Positions 1 through 9,908 are shown, counted from the stretch's first letter. The stretch: DNA of 38,840 bases from Flavobacteriaceae bacterium (GCA_018608425.1 JABAZL010000075.1:1-38840); one strand, 5' to 3'. A program made the numbers and translations. Notes: a model not told the origin generated them from the sequence alone.

Positions 1-14
1 AATTGTGGCTTAAT

Positions 15-2060
15 TTATTCGGGATATTCTATGCGTAAATGATAAATATTAATCAACTTATCAATGAATACTTTTTTGACAGTTTCGATCTCCGCTAGAG
101 TGATATTTGAATTCATGAATTGCTTTTCTTCCAACTGTTGATTTACAATCTTATTGACAAAATTTTTCAATAATTCGATGGTGGGTTCTTTCAAGCTTTT
201 TGAGGCAGCCTCTACACTATCGGCCATCATTAAGATGGCAGTTTCTTTAGAAAATGGCTTAGGTCCTAGGTAGCTAAAATCTTCTGAATTCGCTTCCCCA
301 AAAAGTTCTTCTTGTTTTTTATAAAAAAAATAAACCCTAGATGTCCCATGGTGTGTTCTTATAAAATCGACTACACGATCTGGAAGTTTGATTTTCTTAG
401 CGGCTTCAACCCCTTTAATGACATGATCAATGATGATTTGAGCACTTTCTTTGGGGCTAATGTCATTGTGAGGAGAAATACTACCTCTTTGGTTTTCGCT
501 AAAAAAGACAGGGTTACTGATCTTGCCAATATCGTGGTACAAAGCCCCTACTCTGGTTAGTAATGCGTTCGCTCCGATTGCACTTGCTGCAGATTCGGCA
601 AGGTTAGATACTTGTAAAGAATGATGAAAGGTTCCGGGTGCTTTGTCTGAAAACTCCTTGAAAAAATCAGAATTGGTGTCAGACAATTCTAAAAGTGAAA
701 CATCAGAAACTAAATTGAATAGTTTTTCAAACAAATAGATTAGCGGCTGAACGAATAAAGTAAACACACCGTTGAGCACAAACAACCCTATGATTGTAAA
801 TGAAATTCCATCGATTCCCCCTTCATGAATTACAAAGAAGGCAAAATAACCGATTAGATAGATGCATATAATTTGTCCGACAGAAATGAACAGATTGGCT
901 CTTTTATATAATTCAGATACCGACAAGACCGTTACAATACCAGCCATAATTTGCAGGAAAATATACTCAAAACTATTGGGCACAATAAAACCTAACAATA
1001 AAACGGTTAACACGTGCACGAAGAGGCCTACTCGTGCATCGAAAAATGCTTTTAAAATCAAAGGCAAAATACAAATAGGCACGATATACAGAAAAGAACT
1101 ATCGAAATTTAAAACTGTTATTGTAGAGACCACAACCAACATAACATTAAAAAAGATGAAGGTCAGTTTGGTGTTGTTATTGAATATTATGGGGCGGTAT
1201 TTATATATGAAGAGAAACAGCATCAAAAGCGTGAGTCCAACCAATATGATATAGCCCACTAGAATCCAATAGATGTTAGCATCCGTATAAAGACGTGTGT
1301 CGTATTGTAGCTTCAAGGACTCTAATTCCTGAAAATTAGTTTCATCTACCAGCTCCCCCTTAGAAATCAGAATACTTCCCATGACAATTAAGTCGCGAGA
1401 AATCGCAAGTTTCGAATAAGCACTTTCTAACAACTGTTCATTGAATCGTTCATCATAGACTAAGTTGGGCTCTATGACTTCAAACAGAAGTTTATAATAT
1501 TCGTTTTTAAAACGCACATATGAAGTAGAAGATAATTTTTGATCTAAAAATCTAGAAAGTTCAGCAGGTTTTAGCAATTGATCAAAATTCAACTCTGTCT
1601 CTGCATGGTCTTGAATGAGCCCAACACGGTCTCCGCCTTCATGATTGTAATTTAGAGGGAGAACACCTGTACTGTATATTTCCTGAATAATATTCAAACC
1701 AAATTCAAAATATCTTTTGTATCGCGTAGAATTTACCGGATATGTAAAATATGAAGAAAATTTCTGAGCATACTGCACCTTCGCCTGTTCCTCAACGGCA
1801 GTATTTTGATTAAAATAGGTAGGGATTTCTTTTTTCAGTTGAACGCGTTCCAACAAAAGCTCTTTTTCTGATTTTAAAATCGCAAAGTCAAAAGGAGCAT
1901 ATAAATTTTCATATTCCCAAGCTTGACCTTTACTGAATTCATATTTAAATTGACCTTTTGTGGGAAAGAAATAAACAATAAACAAGCAGGTAAAGACGAA
2001 TAAGAACGCCTTGTAAATCATGGATTGGTAATTGAAAAACGATTGTAATAATTTTTTCAT
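15..2060 (-). CDS. PgpH-like 7TM HD-domain phosphohydrolase
   Basis: This membrane protein resembles PgpH, a family known to hydrolyse cyclic di-AMP. The N-terminus has one membrane segment (about residues 8-24). An extracytoplasmic region follows to about residue 260, then a cluster of hydrophobic helices (about 265-460), and a cytoplasmic HD domain. The HD domain shows the metal-binding residues in GTFHHSL and the HDIGK motif near residue 508, plus a distal RTHHGT. This order matches the 7TMR-HDED/7TM/HD architecture. I chose the ATG at 2060 (MKKLLQ...) over the track's start at 2087 because it gives a normal basic-hydrophobic N-terminus. The gene diverges from the NlpC/P60 gene, and the frame is complete, ending just inside the window edge. 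The c-di-AMP substrate is inferred from the family. Confidence 0.9.
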   Translation of the reverse strand: MKKLLQSFFNYQSMIYKAFLFVFTCLFIVYFFPTKGQFKYEFSKGQAWEYENLYAPFDFAILKSEKELLLERVQLKKEIPTYFNQNTAVEEQAKVQYAQKFSSYFTYPVNSTRYKRYFEFGLNIIQEIYSTGVLPLNYNHEGGDRVGLIQDHAETELNFDQLLKPAELSRFLDQKLSSTSYVRFKNEYYKLLFEVIEPNLVYDERFNEQLLESAYSKLAISRDLIVMGSILISKGELVDETNFQELESLKLQYDTRLYTDANIYWILVGYIILVGLTLLMLFLFIYKYRPIIFNNNTKLTFIFFNVMLVVVSTITVLNFDSSFLYIVPICILPLILKAFFDARVGLFVHVLTVLLLGFIVPNSFEYIFLQIMAGIVTVLSVSELYKRANLFISVGQIICIYLIGYFAFFVIHEGGIDGISFTIIGLFVLNGVFTLFVQPLIYLFEKLFNLVSDVSLLELSDTNSDFFKEFSDKAPGTFHHSLQVSNLAESAASAIGANALLTRVGALYHDIGKISNPVFFSENQRGSISPHNDISPKESAQIIIDHVIKGVEAAKKIKLPDRVVDFIRTHHGTSRVYFFYKKQEELFGEANSEDFSYLGPKPFSKETAILMMADSVEAASKSLKEPTIELLKNFVNKIVNQQLEEKQFMNSNITLAEIETVKKVFIDKLINIYHLRIEYPE

Positions 2061-2117
2061 AAATCTAAACCTAACTTTTAAAATCAATTTAGCACATAAT
2101 ACTGCTCAACTTGATTT

Positions 2118-2125
2118 CAAAGGTA
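2118..2125 (-). promoter_or_regulatory. Candidate -7 promoter box for the PgpH-like gene
   Basis: On the minus strand this reads TACCTTTG, an exact match to the Bacteroidetes -7 consensus TAnnTTTG. It lies about 57 bases upstream of the chosen ATG. No good TTTG -33 element sits at the usual 19-21 base spacing, so the call rests on one box. Confidence 0.45.
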
Positions 2126-2234
2126 AGAAAATGATTCTTCACACTTATTTTAAATCATCATCTCTCTGGATGGATTAAAATTGATTATTTTAGCTTCAGT
2201 TTTAAACGAGTTCTTATTAATTATACTTTTTAAA

Positions 2235-2981
2235 TTGAAGTACGGTATTTGTCCTTTAGGAATTATTCCTCTTAGAAATGATTTTAATCACGCAAGTGAG
2301 CAGGTTTCCCAGCTCCTGTATGGAGATTGTTTTAAAATCATTGATCATAGGAAAGACTGGCTTAAAATAAGAAATCAGTGGGACAGTTATGAAGGTTGGA
2401 TTTGTTCGAATCAATGTGTTGAAATTTCCGAAGATATTTACAAAAGCAATTCAGAACTTGAAGTTAAAAATTCAGCCAATCTACTGGGCTATGTGAGCCT
2501 ACCGAATTCAGAGTTATTCCCTATTCCACTTGGCAGTGACCTAAGGCAGATTGATGTTTTAAATCATCAATTTGAGGGAGAATTCACCAGCACAAGAGAT
2601 AAAAATCAGCTGGTAAAAACTGCTTACTCATATTTAAACGCTCCTTATTTATGGGGAGGAAAAACACCCTTCGGTATCGATTGCTCTGGGTTTTCACAAA
2701 TGGTGTATAAACTCAATGGAATACAACTAAAAAGAGATGCTTCTCAACAAGCTAAACAGGGAACAACGCTCAGCTTTATTGAAGAAAGCGAACCAGGTGA
2801 TCTAGCTTTTTTTGATAATAAAGAAGGTGCAATAACACATGTAGGCATTTTACTCCAAGACCACAGAATTATTCACGCCCACGGGAAAGTACGAATTGAC
2901 CCAATAGATCAGACTGGGATTTACAATAAAGAAATTCAGAATCATTCGCACAAACTTCGAATGATTAAGAAAATAATCTAA
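2235..2981 (+). CDS. C40 (NlpC/P60) peptidase with N-terminal SH3 domain
   Basis: Predicted cysteine peptidase cleaving peptidoglycan stem peptides. The N-terminal ~80 residues form a bacterial SH3-like domain (KYGICPLGIIPLR opening, WDSYEGWI). The C-terminal ~130 residues are NlpC/P60, with the catalytic Cys in DCSGF (about residue 150), His in THVGILL (about 202) and a third polar His in IIHAHG. The ORF track begins at a TTG at 2181. I prefer the later TTG at 2235, because flavobacterial homologues begin M-x-YGIC and because TACTTTTT, a near-match to the -7 promoter box, lies between the two starts. With that start the protein is 248 aa and has no obvious signal peptide. If the 2181 start is used, the hydrophobic stretch ILASVLNEFLLIILF would form a possible export signal. 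It diverges from the PgpH-like gene. Confidence 0.9.
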   Translation: MKYGICPLGIIPLRNDFNHASEQVSQLLYGDCFKIIDHRKDWLKIRNQWDSYEGWICSNQCVEISEDIYKSNSELEVKNSANLLGYVSLPNSELFPIPLGSDLRQIDVLNHQFEGEFTSTRDKNQLVKTAYSYLNAPYLWGGKTPFGIDCSGFSQMVYKLNGIQLKRDASQQAKQGTTLSFIEESEPGDLAFFDNKEGAITHVGILLQDHRIIHAHGKVRIDPIDQTGIYNKEIQNHSHKLRMIKKII

Positions 2982-2990
2982 ACTTATTTG

Positions 2991-3030
2991 AAAACAAAAA
3001 AACCTTCATTTCTGAAGGTTTTTTTGTTTT
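2991..3030. terminator. Bidirectional intrinsic terminator
   Basis: A perfect 17-bp inverted repeat (AAAACAAAAAAACCTTC and its complement) surrounds a 6-base loop, ATTTCT. The GC-containing core CCTTC/GAAGG is flanked by A-runs on one side and T-runs on the other, so it can terminate transcription on both strands. It lies exactly between the convergent ends of the NlpC/P60 gene and the TPR gene. Confidence 0.9.
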
Positions 3031-3048
3031 GATTCGTATGATTTGAAT

Positions 3049-4272
3049 CTATTCTAGCAATTTTTTCATTTCCATAAAGCCCTCATTATTACCTAAAGTT
3101 GCATAGATATTCATAAGAGTTCGAGCTGCTTCTTGATTTGAATCAGAAATTGACATGAGTTTTTTAAGAATCGGTACACATTCAGAATACACACTCTCGC
3201 GCTTTTCTTTCAATATGTCATACTTTGCATTATCAGCTCTAGAATTTCCTAAAGAATTCATTTCCTCAACAATTGAAGTTTCATCTTCTAAAATGAGAGC
3301 TACTAAATTCAAGTAACCGTTCTCCATAGAAGGATCAAGTTCGATTGCTTTTTCATAATAAGCTCTTGCGTTTTCTTTATCTCCTAGGTCTGCAGTAACA
3401 ACGCCAAGGTTGTAATACAAGTTTGCATTTTCTGGATCTTGAGCAATAGCCTCACCCATCAACGTTTTAAATTTTTCTTTCTCACCTAACTCGATATAAA
3501 TATTCGCTTCGGTTAGAATTAAACCTAAATCATTTGGGCTTTCAGCGCGTGCATCTTTCACAGCAGCAATTGCTTTCTCTTTTTCTCCCAATTGGTTATA
3601 AATTAGAGCAATGTTCTTAACAATCTCTGGGAATTTAGATTCTGTATCTTCTGTTCTAAAATTGGTGTAATCTTTAGACTTTTGGTAAATAGAATACTCT
3701 GACGCTGAAACTTCTATTTCGGTATTGTTAGCTACCTCAGTAACATAATGCTTTACGGTTATCCCAGTGTATTTGATGTCTTTTAATATTTGGTAATATT
3801 TAAGTGACAATTTATATTCAGATGCATTTACTGCATTTGAAGCTGCGTAATAGAGATAATCTAAATTCGCTACAGGATCGATCACATAGGATAGATATAA
3901 GTTTTCTGCAGAAGCAACAAATTCTTTGTTTTCTGATTGCTCAATAGCTGTATTAATTACTGCAGAAATCAAAAGTCTTTTTTGTTCGTCTGTTTTAGAA
4001 CTTAGTCCAGAACTTTTTTGAGCTAATTGTAAATAATCATAAGAAGCCTGATACGCTTCTTCTGCTAAAGAGATTTGAGAACGTAAAAGGTTATAAGGAG
4101 CAGCATATTTCAATTCAGCAGATTCTAAAAGTGCCTGATTAGCGTCTAATGAAGCCTTGGCTTCTGATATCTTAGCTGACTTATATAGTTTTTGCGCCTG
4201 TTTAAGTTCTTTTTTCTGCGCCCACCCAAGGGTTACAACTAGAGTTAAAAGAAATGTAAAAAAATGTTTCAT
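3049..4272 (-). CDS. Secreted tetratricopeptide repeat protein
   Basis: A 407-aa protein beginning with a Sec signal peptide (MKHFFTFLLTLVVTLGWAQ, likely cleaved near residue 18). The rest is helical and contains TPR units. The clearest is at about residues 284-315: NANLYYNLGVVTADLGDKE followed by NARAYYEKAIELDPS. A weaker unit lies before it (EKAIAAVKDARAESPNDLG). TPR arrays bind other proteins; no enzymatic motif is visible. It is most likely periplasmic or outer-membrane-associated. It follows gyrA on the same strand after a 26-base gap and is probably co-transcribed with it, an association I regard as positional rather than functional. The specific role is unknown. Confidence 0.85.
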   Translation of the reverse strand: MKHFFTFLLTLVVTLGWAQKKELKQAQKLYKSAKISEAKASLDANQALLESAELKYAAPYNLLRSQISLAEEAYQASYDYLQLAQKSSGLSSKTDEQKRLLISAVINTAIEQSENKEFVASAENLYLSYVIDPVANLDYLYYAASNAVNASEYKLSLKYYQILKDIKYTGITVKHYVTEVANNTEIEVSASEYSIYQKSKDYTNFRTEDTESKFPEIVKNIALIYNQLGEKEKAIAAVKDARAESPNDLGLILTEANIYIELGEKEKFKTLMGEAIAQDPENANLYYNLGVVTADLGDKENARAYYEKAIELDPSMENGYLNLVALILEDETSIVEEMNSLGNSRADNAKYDILKEKRESVYSECVPILKKLMSISDSNQEAARTLMNIYATLGNNEGFMEMKKLLE

Positions 4273-4298
4273 TGTAGATGTTTTATTATTGGTTGGTT

Positions 4299-6806
4299 TT
4301 ATTCAAGATTCGTGCCATCAGTTTCTGAAGTCGGAACATCATCCTCAGAAACTTCAGGAATTTCTTCGTCGTCTTTCATCACTTTAGCGACAGCTGCAAT
4401 GGTATCACTTCCTTTAAGGTTAATCAACTTAACCCCTTGAGTAGCTCTTCCCATCACACGTAAATCGGCAACATCCATTCGGATAGCAATTCCCGATTTA
4501 TTAATAATCATTAGGTCATCCAAGTCGCTTACGTTTTTAATCGAAACCAGCTCCCCTGTTTTGTCTGTAATTGATAACGTCTTCACTCCTTTACCACCTC
4601 TATTGGTTGTACGGTAGTCATCTAAGCTAGAACGTTTCCCATAACCATTCTCAGAAACAACTAAGATTTCAGTTTCAGAATCACTAACAGATACCATACC
4701 GATAACTTCATCAGAAGGACCATTCAAGGTTATTCCTCGAACTCCAGATGCACTTCGACCCATAGGTCGTGTTTTATCTTCTTCAAATCGAATGGCTTTA
4801 CCGGACTTAACTGCAAGTAGAATCTGACTGTTACCTGTTGTTAATTTTGCTTCAAGTAATTCATCTTCATCTTTAATTGTGATGGCGTTGATACCGTTGG
4901 CTCTCGGTCGTGAATATTGCTCCAATAAGGTTTTTTTAACTTGTCCTTTCTTGGTAGCCATAATTACATAATGACTGTTGATGTATTCTTCATCCTTAAG
5001 GTCTTGCGTATTGATGAAGGCTTTTACCTTATCATCTTGCTCGATATTGATCAAATTCTGAATGGCTCTACCTTTAGCCGTTTTAGATCCTTCTGGAATT
5101 TCATAAACACGCATCCAGAAACACTTCCCTTTTTGTGTAAAGAACAGCATGTATTGGTGATTCGTTCCTACAAACAAATGCTCTAAGAAATCTTCGTTCC
5201 GTGTTGTAGATGCTTTTTGACCTACTCCACCTCTATGCTGTGTTTTGTATTCTGAAAGTGGTGTACGTTTGATATAACCTGCATGAGAAATTGTAATTAC
5301 AACTTTCTCATCTGGAATCATATCTTCAATACTGAAGTTTCCTCCTGCAAATTCGATTACAGATCTGCGTTCGTCTCCGTATTTATCTTTGATAACAAGA
5401 AGCTCATCAGTAATGATTTGCATTCTACGCTCTTTTTTATCTAAAATATCTTTAAGATCTTCGATGGTTTTCATTAACTCATCATACTCTGTTCGAAGTT
5501 TATCTTGCTCAAGACCGGTAAGCTGACGCAAGCGCATCTCAACAATTGCTTTGGCTTGAATTTCAGACAACTTGAAGTTCTCAATTAACTTAGCTCGGGC
5601 TTCATCTGCATTAGACGACGATCGAATCAGAGCGATCACCTTATCTATATTGTCCGAAGCGATGATCAATCCTTCTAGTATATGAGCGCGTTCTTCCGCT
5701 TTCTTCAATTCATACTTTGTTCTTCGAACAACCACTTCGTGGCGGTGTTCAACAAAATAATGAATCATTTCTTTCAAGTTTAACAACTGTGGTCTCCCGT
5801 TTACAAGTGCAATATTGTTTACACTAAAAGAAGATTGAAGCGAAGTATACTTGTATAATTTGTTTAGAACTATATTAGGAATAGCATCGCGTTTTAGGAT
5901 GTAAACCACACGCATTCCATTTCTATCAGATTCATCTCTAATGTTAGAGATTCCTTCGATTTTCTTGTCATTAACCAATTCAGCTGTCTTACGGATCATT
6001 TCCGCTTTATTCACCTGAAACGGTATTTCAGTTACAATAATACATTCACGTCCATTTACTTCTTCGATATTGGCTTTAGCGCGAAGGACAACCCTTCCTC
6101 TCCCAGTATGAAAAGCATCACGAACGCCATCGTAACCATAAATTGTACCTCCAGTAGGAAAATCTGGCGCTTTAATGGTTTGTATTAATTCGTCAATGGA
6201 AATATCATTGTCGTTTATATACTGAATTGTTCCATCAATTACTTCCGTAATGTTGTGCGGCGGCATGTTGGTTGCCATCCCTACAGCAATACCCGAAGCG
6301 CCATTAATAAGCAAATTGGGAACCCGTGTTGGAAGTACCTTTGGTTCTTTTAGCGTATCATCAAAATTCAACTGATGATCTACCGTATCTTTGTCAATAT
6401 CCGCTAAGAGATCCTCAGACATCTTGCGCATACGAGCTTCGGTATAACGCATTGCAGCTGGACTATCGCCATCAATTGATCCAAAGTTACCTTGACCATC
6501 GACGAGTAAATATCGTAAACTCCATTCTTGAGCCATACGAACCATAGCATCATAAACAGAGGTATCACCGTGTGGGTGATACTTACCAAGTACCTCACCT
6601 ACTATTCTTGCAGATTTCTTAAAAGAAGTATTGGAACGAATACCCAATTCGTGCATTCCAAATAAAACGCGTCGATGTACTGGTTTTAAGCCATCCCGAA
6701 CGTCAGGAAGTGCACGTGACACAATGACAGACATTGAATAATCAATGTAAGCCGATTTCATTTCATCCTCAATGTTGATGGGTATCAGTTTTTCACCTTC
6801 AGCCAT
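4299..6806 (-). CDS. gyrA: DNA gyrase subunit A
   Basis: The DNA-cleaving subunit of gyrase, which with GyrB introduces negative supercoils using ATP. The 835-aa length is normal. The winged-helix domain carries the catalytic Tyr121 in [10 protein letters not shown]. The quinolone-resistance region reads [12 protein letters not shown], so the positions equivalent to E. coli Ser83, Ala84 and Asp87 are Thr82, Ser83 and Asp86. The coiled-coil tower follows, then the C-terminal beta-pinwheel, whose first blade has QHRGGVGQ at the GyrA-box position and a later NRGGKG. An acidic tail closes the protein. These features favour GyrA over ParC. The gene diverges from clpC, and the TPR gene lies downstream. 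Confidence 0.97.
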   Translation of the reverse strand: MAEGEKLIPINIEDEMKSAYIDYSMSVIVSRALPDVRDGLKPVHRRVLFGMHELGIRSNTSFKKSARIVGEVLGKYHPHGDTSVYDAMVRMAQEWSLRYLLVDGQGNFGSIDGDSPAAMRYTEARMRKMSEDLLADIDKDTVDHQLNFDDTLKEPKVLPTRVPNLLINGASGIAVGMATNMPPHNITEVIDGTIQYINDNDISIDELIQTIKAPDFPTGGTIYGYDGVRDAFHTGRGRVVLRAKANIEEVNGRECIIVTEIPFQVNKAEMIRKTAELVNDKKIEGISNIRDESDRNGMRVVYILKRDAIPNIVLNKLYKYTSLQSSFSVNNIALVNGRPQLLNLKEMIHYFVEHRHEVVVRRTKYELKKAEERAHILEGLIIASDNIDKVIALIRSSSNADEARAKLIENFKLSEIQAKAIVEMRLRQLTGLEQDKLRTEYDELMKTIEDLKDILDKKERRMQIITDELLVIKDKYGDERRSVIEFAGGNFSIEDMIPDEKVVITISHAGYIKRTPLSEYKTQHRGGVGQKASTTRNEDFLEHLFVGTNHQYMLFFTQKGKCFWMRVYEIPEGSKTAKGRAIQNLINIEQDDKVKAFINTQDLKDEEYINSHYVIMATKKGQVKKTLLEQYSRPRANGINAITIKDEDELLEAKLTTGNSQILLAVKSGKAIRFEEDKTRPMGRSASGVRGITLNGPSDEVIGMVSVSDSETEILVVSENGYGKRSSLDDYRTTNRGGKGVKTLSITDKTGELVSIKNVSDLDDLMIINKSGIAIRMDVADLRVMGRATQGVKLINLKGSDTIAAVAKVMKDDEEIPEVSEDDVPTSETDGTNLE

Positions 6807-6950
6807 AAAATGTATTTTTTTAATCCTATCTGCTAAAATATGGATTTAAACCAGAAATACTAGCCCAAATTCGACTTTTTGTGTTTGAATTTATCAACAT
6901 TATTTATGTGTAAAAAATACAAAATTTAACAGCCTGCCGTTTTGGTATTT

Positions 6951-6958
6951 CAAAAATA
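6951..6958 (-). promoter_or_regulatory. Candidate -7 promoter box for gyrA
   Basis: On the minus strand this is TATTTTTG, matching TAnnTTTG. A weak -33-like TCTG lies 21 bases further upstream (plus-strand CAGA at 6980-6983). The predicted start of transcription leaves a gyrA leader of roughly 140 bases. The rest of the 227-base gyrA-clpC interval shows nothing else I can support. A clpC promoter must also be there, but I found only an imperfect TAGTTTTT at 6995. Confidence 0.4.
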
Positions 6959-7033
6959 TTTTGTCTATTAGCTAGTGTACAGAATCAACTGGAATAGTTT
7001 TTGACTATTTAATGAAAAAGAAACCTTATAAAT

Positions 7034-9565
7034 ATGGATGATAATTTTTCACCTAGAGTAAAAGATGTAATTTCTTTCAGTAAAGAAGAAGCATTACGTT
7101 TAGGACATGATCATATTGGAACGGAGCATTTAATGCTTGGTATTTTAAGAGATGGAGGAGGAAAAGCAATTTCAATTTTCAATGCTATTGATGTAGATCT
7201 TGAGAATTTAAGAAGAAAAGTTGAAATCCTAAATCCTGCCTTGCTAGACAGTACTGGCCTTGGGAATTCTAAGAAAAACCTCCACTTGACTCGTCAGGCA
7301 GAACGCGCACTCAAAACCACCTTCTTAGAAGCTAAGTTATTCCAAAGTGATTTGATCAATACCGCGCATCTATTGTTGTGTATTTTAAGAAATGAAAATG
7401 ACCCTACAACCAAGTTGCTCGAAAAACTAGACATCAATTATGACTTAGTAAAAGAACAATTCAAGTTGTTACTTACTTCCGATAGTGAATATACAGACTT
7501 CAACCCTGCTGCTTCTTTTCCAGATGAAAAAGAAGATGAAGCTGGAGATAGTAAAGAAAATCCGTTTGTACCCACTTCAGAATCAGCCAAAGGAAAAAAA
7601 TCTAAAACACCCGTTTTAGATAATTTTGGAAAAGACATAACGGCACTCGCCCGTCAAGACAAACTGGACCCTGTAGTTGGTCGTGAAAAAGAAATTGAAC
7701 GTGTTTCTCAGATTTTGAGTAGACGTAAAAAGAACAACCCCTTACTCATTGGAGAACCTGGAGTTGGTAAATCTGCTATAGCCGAAGGGTTAGCCCTGCG
7801 GATTATTGAGAAAAAAGTTTCTCGTGTTTTGTACGGAAAACGACTAGTCACTCTCGACTTAGCTAGTTTAGTTGCTGGAACTAAGTACAGAGGTCAGTTT
7901 GAAGAACGCATGAAAGCTGTGATGAATGAGTTGGAAAAGAATGATGATATCATTTTATTCATCGATGAAATACATACCATTGTAGGTGCAGGGGGAGCAA
8001 CTGGAAGTTTAGATGCCTCCAATATGTTTAAACCCGCCCTAGCGCGAGGTGAAATCCAATGCATTGGTGCTACTACCCTCGATGAATATCGTGGAAGTAT
8101 TGAAAAGGATGGCGCATTAGAGCGTCGTTTTCAAAAAGTAGTTGTAGAACAAACTACGGAAGAAGAGACCATAGAAATTCTTCAGAACATAAAAGACAAA
8201 TACGAAAGTCATCACAACGTAACCTATACTGACGAAGCGTTAGTTGCCTGTGTTGAATTGACAAGTCGTTATGTTTCGGATCGTTTTCTTCCAGACAAAG
8301 CAATTGACGCTTTAGATGAAGCTGGATCACGAGTTCACATCAACAACATGAACGTTCCACAAGACGTTATTGATCTTGAAGAAGAGCTGGAACGCGTGAA
8401 AGAACATAAAAATGACGTTGTTAAAAAACAAAAATACGAGGAAGCTGCTAAACTCAGAGATGATGAAAAAAGAGTAGAGCGCAACCTTTTAACAGCACAA
8501 GAAAAATGGCATGAAGAATCTAAACTGAATCGTGTTGAAGTAACCGAAACGCATATTTCAGACGTAGTGTCTATGATGACGGGTATCCCTGTAAATAAGA
8601 TTGTTAAGTCAGAGAAAAACAAACTTTCAAAACTTAATGAAATCATAGGTAATAAACTTATCGGTCAGCAGGATGCAGTTGAAAAAGTGGTTAAAGCAAT
8701 TCAACGAAATCGTGCTGGATTAAAGGCAATTGACAAGCCTATTGGATCTTTTATTTTCCTTGGTCAAACTGGTGTTGGTAAAACACAATTAGCTAAAATT
8801 TTGGCTAGTGAAATGTTTGAATCTGAAGATAATTTGATTCGAATTGATATGAGTGAATACATGGAGAAATTTGCAATCTCACGACTCATTGGAGCACCTC
8901 CGGGCTACGTAGGCTATGAAGAAGGAGGACAACTGAGTGAAAAAGTGAGACGTAAGCCATATTCGGTAATCTTACTCGATGAAGTTGAAAAAGCACATCC
9001 TGATGTGTTCAATATGCTGCTTCAGGTTTTAGATGATGGTTTTTTGACCGATAGTTTAGGTCGAAAGATTAATTTTCAGAACACCATTATCATCATGACC
9101 TCTAACATTGGTGCCCGTCAATTAAAAGACTTCGGTACAGGCGTTGGTTTCTCAACTGCAGCTCAAAAAGCACAAACCGATGATATCGAAAGAGGGGTTA
9201 TCGAAAGTGCATTAAAGAAGACATTTGCACCTGAGTTTCTCAATCGTGTAGACGACATTGTTATCTTTAACGCTCTAGAAAAAGAAGACATCATGAAAAT
9301 TGTTGATCTGGAACTTGATAAATTACAAATTCGAATAAAGAAACTGGGCTACAACATGAGTCTTACTGAGAAAGCAAAAGAATTTATTGGCGAAAAAGGG
9401 TTCGACAAAAAATACGGAGCAAGACCTTTATCACGCGCAATTCAAAAATATCTTGAAGATCTAATTGCAGAAGAAATTGTAAACAGTCGTACAAAAGACG
9501 GTGATCAATTTCAGCTGGATTGGGATGGAAAAGAAGAAAAACTATCTCTTGAGATAAGCGCATAA
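7034..9565 (+). CDS. clpC: ATP-dependent Clp protease ATP-binding subunit ClpC
   Basis: A Hsp100 unfoldase that feeds substrates to ClpP. The layout is a double Clp-N domain (residues 1 to about 145), a linker, AAA+ module 1 with Walker [10 protein letters not shown] (about 240) and Walker B FIDEIHT, a UVR-containing middle region ([14 protein letters not shown], about 465), and AAA+ module 2 with GQTGVGKTQ (about 577) and LDEVEKAHP. The tripeptide VGF near residue 703 (GTGVGFS) fits the ClpP-docking loop. The UVR/M-domain places it in the ClpC rather than the ClpA group. At 843 aa it is full length. No mcsA, mcsB or ctsR gene is adjacent, unlike the Firmicutes operon. It is monocistronic, ended by a strong terminator. 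Confidence 0.95.
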   Translation: MDDNFSPRVKDVISFSKEEALRLGHDHIGTEHLMLGILRDGGGKAISIFNAIDVDLENLRRKVEILNPALLDSTGLGNSKKNLHLTRQAERALKTTFLEAKLFQSDLINTAHLLLCILRNENDPTTKLLEKLDINYDLVKEQFKLLLTSDSEYTDFNPAASFPDEKEDEAGDSKENPFVPTSESAKGKKSKTPVLDNFGKDITALARQDKLDPVVGREKEIERVSQILSRRKKNNPLLIGEPGVGKSAIAEGLALRIIEKKVSRVLYGKRLVTLDLASLVAGTKYRGQFEERMKAVMNELEKNDDIILFIDEIHTIVGAGGATGSLDASNMFKPALARGEIQCIGATTLDEYRGSIEKDGALERRFQKVVVEQTTEEETIEILQNIKDKYESHHNVTYTDEALVACVELTSRYVSDRFLPDKAIDALDEAGSRVHINNMNVPQDVIDLEEELERVKEHKNDVVKKQKYEEAAKLRDDEKRVERNLLTAQEKWHEESKLNRVEVTETHISDVVSMMTGIPVNKIVKSEKNKLSKLNEIIGNKLIGQQDAVEKVVKAIQRNRAGLKAIDKPIGSFIFLGQTGVGKTQLAKILASEMFESEDNLIRIDMSEYMEKFAISRLIGAPPGYVGYEEGGQLSEKVRRKPYSVILLDEVEKAHPDVFNMLLQVLDDGFLTDSLGRKINFQNTIIIMTSNIGARQLKDFGTGVGFSTAAQKAQTDDIERGVIESALKKTFAPEFLNRVDDIVIFNALEKEDIMKIVDLELDKLQIRIKKLGYNMSLTEKAKEFIGEKGFDKKYGARPLSRAIQKYLEDLIAEEIVNSRTKDGDQFQLDWDGKEEKLSLEISA

Positions 9566-9573
9566 ATCAAAAT

Positions 9574-9618
9574 AACCGTCATTTTTTACGAATATTCTGT
9601 AAAACTGGCGGTTTTTTT
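9574..9618 (+). terminator. Intrinsic terminator after clpC
   Basis: The outer stem AACCGTCA/TGGCGGTT is 8 bp with one G-U pair. It continues into an inner stem TTTTAC/GTAAAA around a short loop and is followed at once by a run of seven T. It starts 8 bases after the clpC stop codon and insulates the threonine operon from clpC transcription. Confidence 0.85.
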
Positions 9619-9676
9619 ATGCAAAAAAAAGAGCTAATAAGTTTCAAGTCAGGTCTATTTGAATTAATTTTACCTC

Positions 9677-9778
9677 ATGAAGTTACAATCGAACCTTACT
9701 TTTGGCTCTTACAAAAACAATACAACTGTATTAACAGGAACTTCTACCTTTATTTCAACTACAGCTATTACCCCATAG
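9677..9778 (+). CDS. thrL: Threonine operon leader peptide
   Basis: A 33-codon ORF, too short for the ORF track, with nine Thr and two Ile codons. Eight of the Thr and both Ile fall in the last 18 residues (NTTVLTGTSTFISTTAIT). It ends 130 bases before thrA, in the same orientation. This is the composition and position expected of an attenuation leader that senses charged tRNA-Thr and tRNA-Ile, as in E. coli thrL, although the sequence itself is unrelated. The stop codon TAG lies inside the loop and stem of a small hairpin. Two imperfect -7 boxes (TCTATTTG at 9654, TAATTTTA at 9665) sit just upstream, so the transcript would have a very short or no 5' leader before the ATG. The symbol is assigned by analogy. 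Confidence 0.75.
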   Translation: MKLQSNLTFGSYKNNTTVLTGTSTFISTTAITP

Positions 9779-9889
9779 GGGTATTCATTAACATATAATC
9801 TGTAGCTCTTGAATTCATTTCAAAAAAATAATAATTATCGTGCAACTAAAAGCAAAGTGTTCAACGCTTTTGTAAACCTGTTTTTAGTT
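9753..9889 (+). promoter_or_regulatory. Candidate thr attenuator region
   Basis: Competing inverted repeats lie across and after the leader ORF. Arm 1 (TTTCAACTACAG, 9753-9764, within the Thr codons) pairs with CTGTAG plus TTGAA at 9800-9813, enclosing the hairpin TACCCC-ATA-GGGGTA (9769-9783). The same TTGAA can instead pair with TTTCAA at 9818. Further on, AAAGTG-TTCAA-CGCTTT (9854-9870) and an 8-bp outer stem AACTAAAA/TTTTAGTT (9844-9889) precede thrA. A ribosome stalled on the Thr codons would cover arm 1 and change the fold. I do not see a textbook GC-rich terminator with a long U-run, so which hairpin terminates is uncertain. Confidence 0.5.
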
Positions 9890-9908
9890 TCTCACAAAAC
9901 ACTAACAT

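Noticed and set aside
862-1254. Plus-strand 130-aa ORF inside the PgpH-like gene
   Set aside because: It is a shadow on the opposite strand of a clear membrane-protein coding region. The same reasoning removes the 103-aa, 124-aa, 155-aa and 118-aa shadows inside clpC, thrA, thrB and the RmlD-like gene.
6895-6924. Second possible gyrA promoter (TTTTG-N17-TAATGTTG on the minus strand)
   Set aside because: The -7 box has a mismatch and the spacing is short. The exact TATTTTTG at 6951 is preferred, though both could be used.
9697-9704. TACTTTTG inside the leader ORF as the thrA promoter
   Set aside because: It matches TAnnTTTG but would remove the leader start codon from the transcript and has no -33 partner. 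The Thr-rich ORF argues for initiation upstream.
9629-9810. AAGAGCTA (9629) pairing with TAGCTCTT (9803) around the leader ORF
   Set aside because: The upstream arm probably lies before the transcription start, so it would not be in the RNA.
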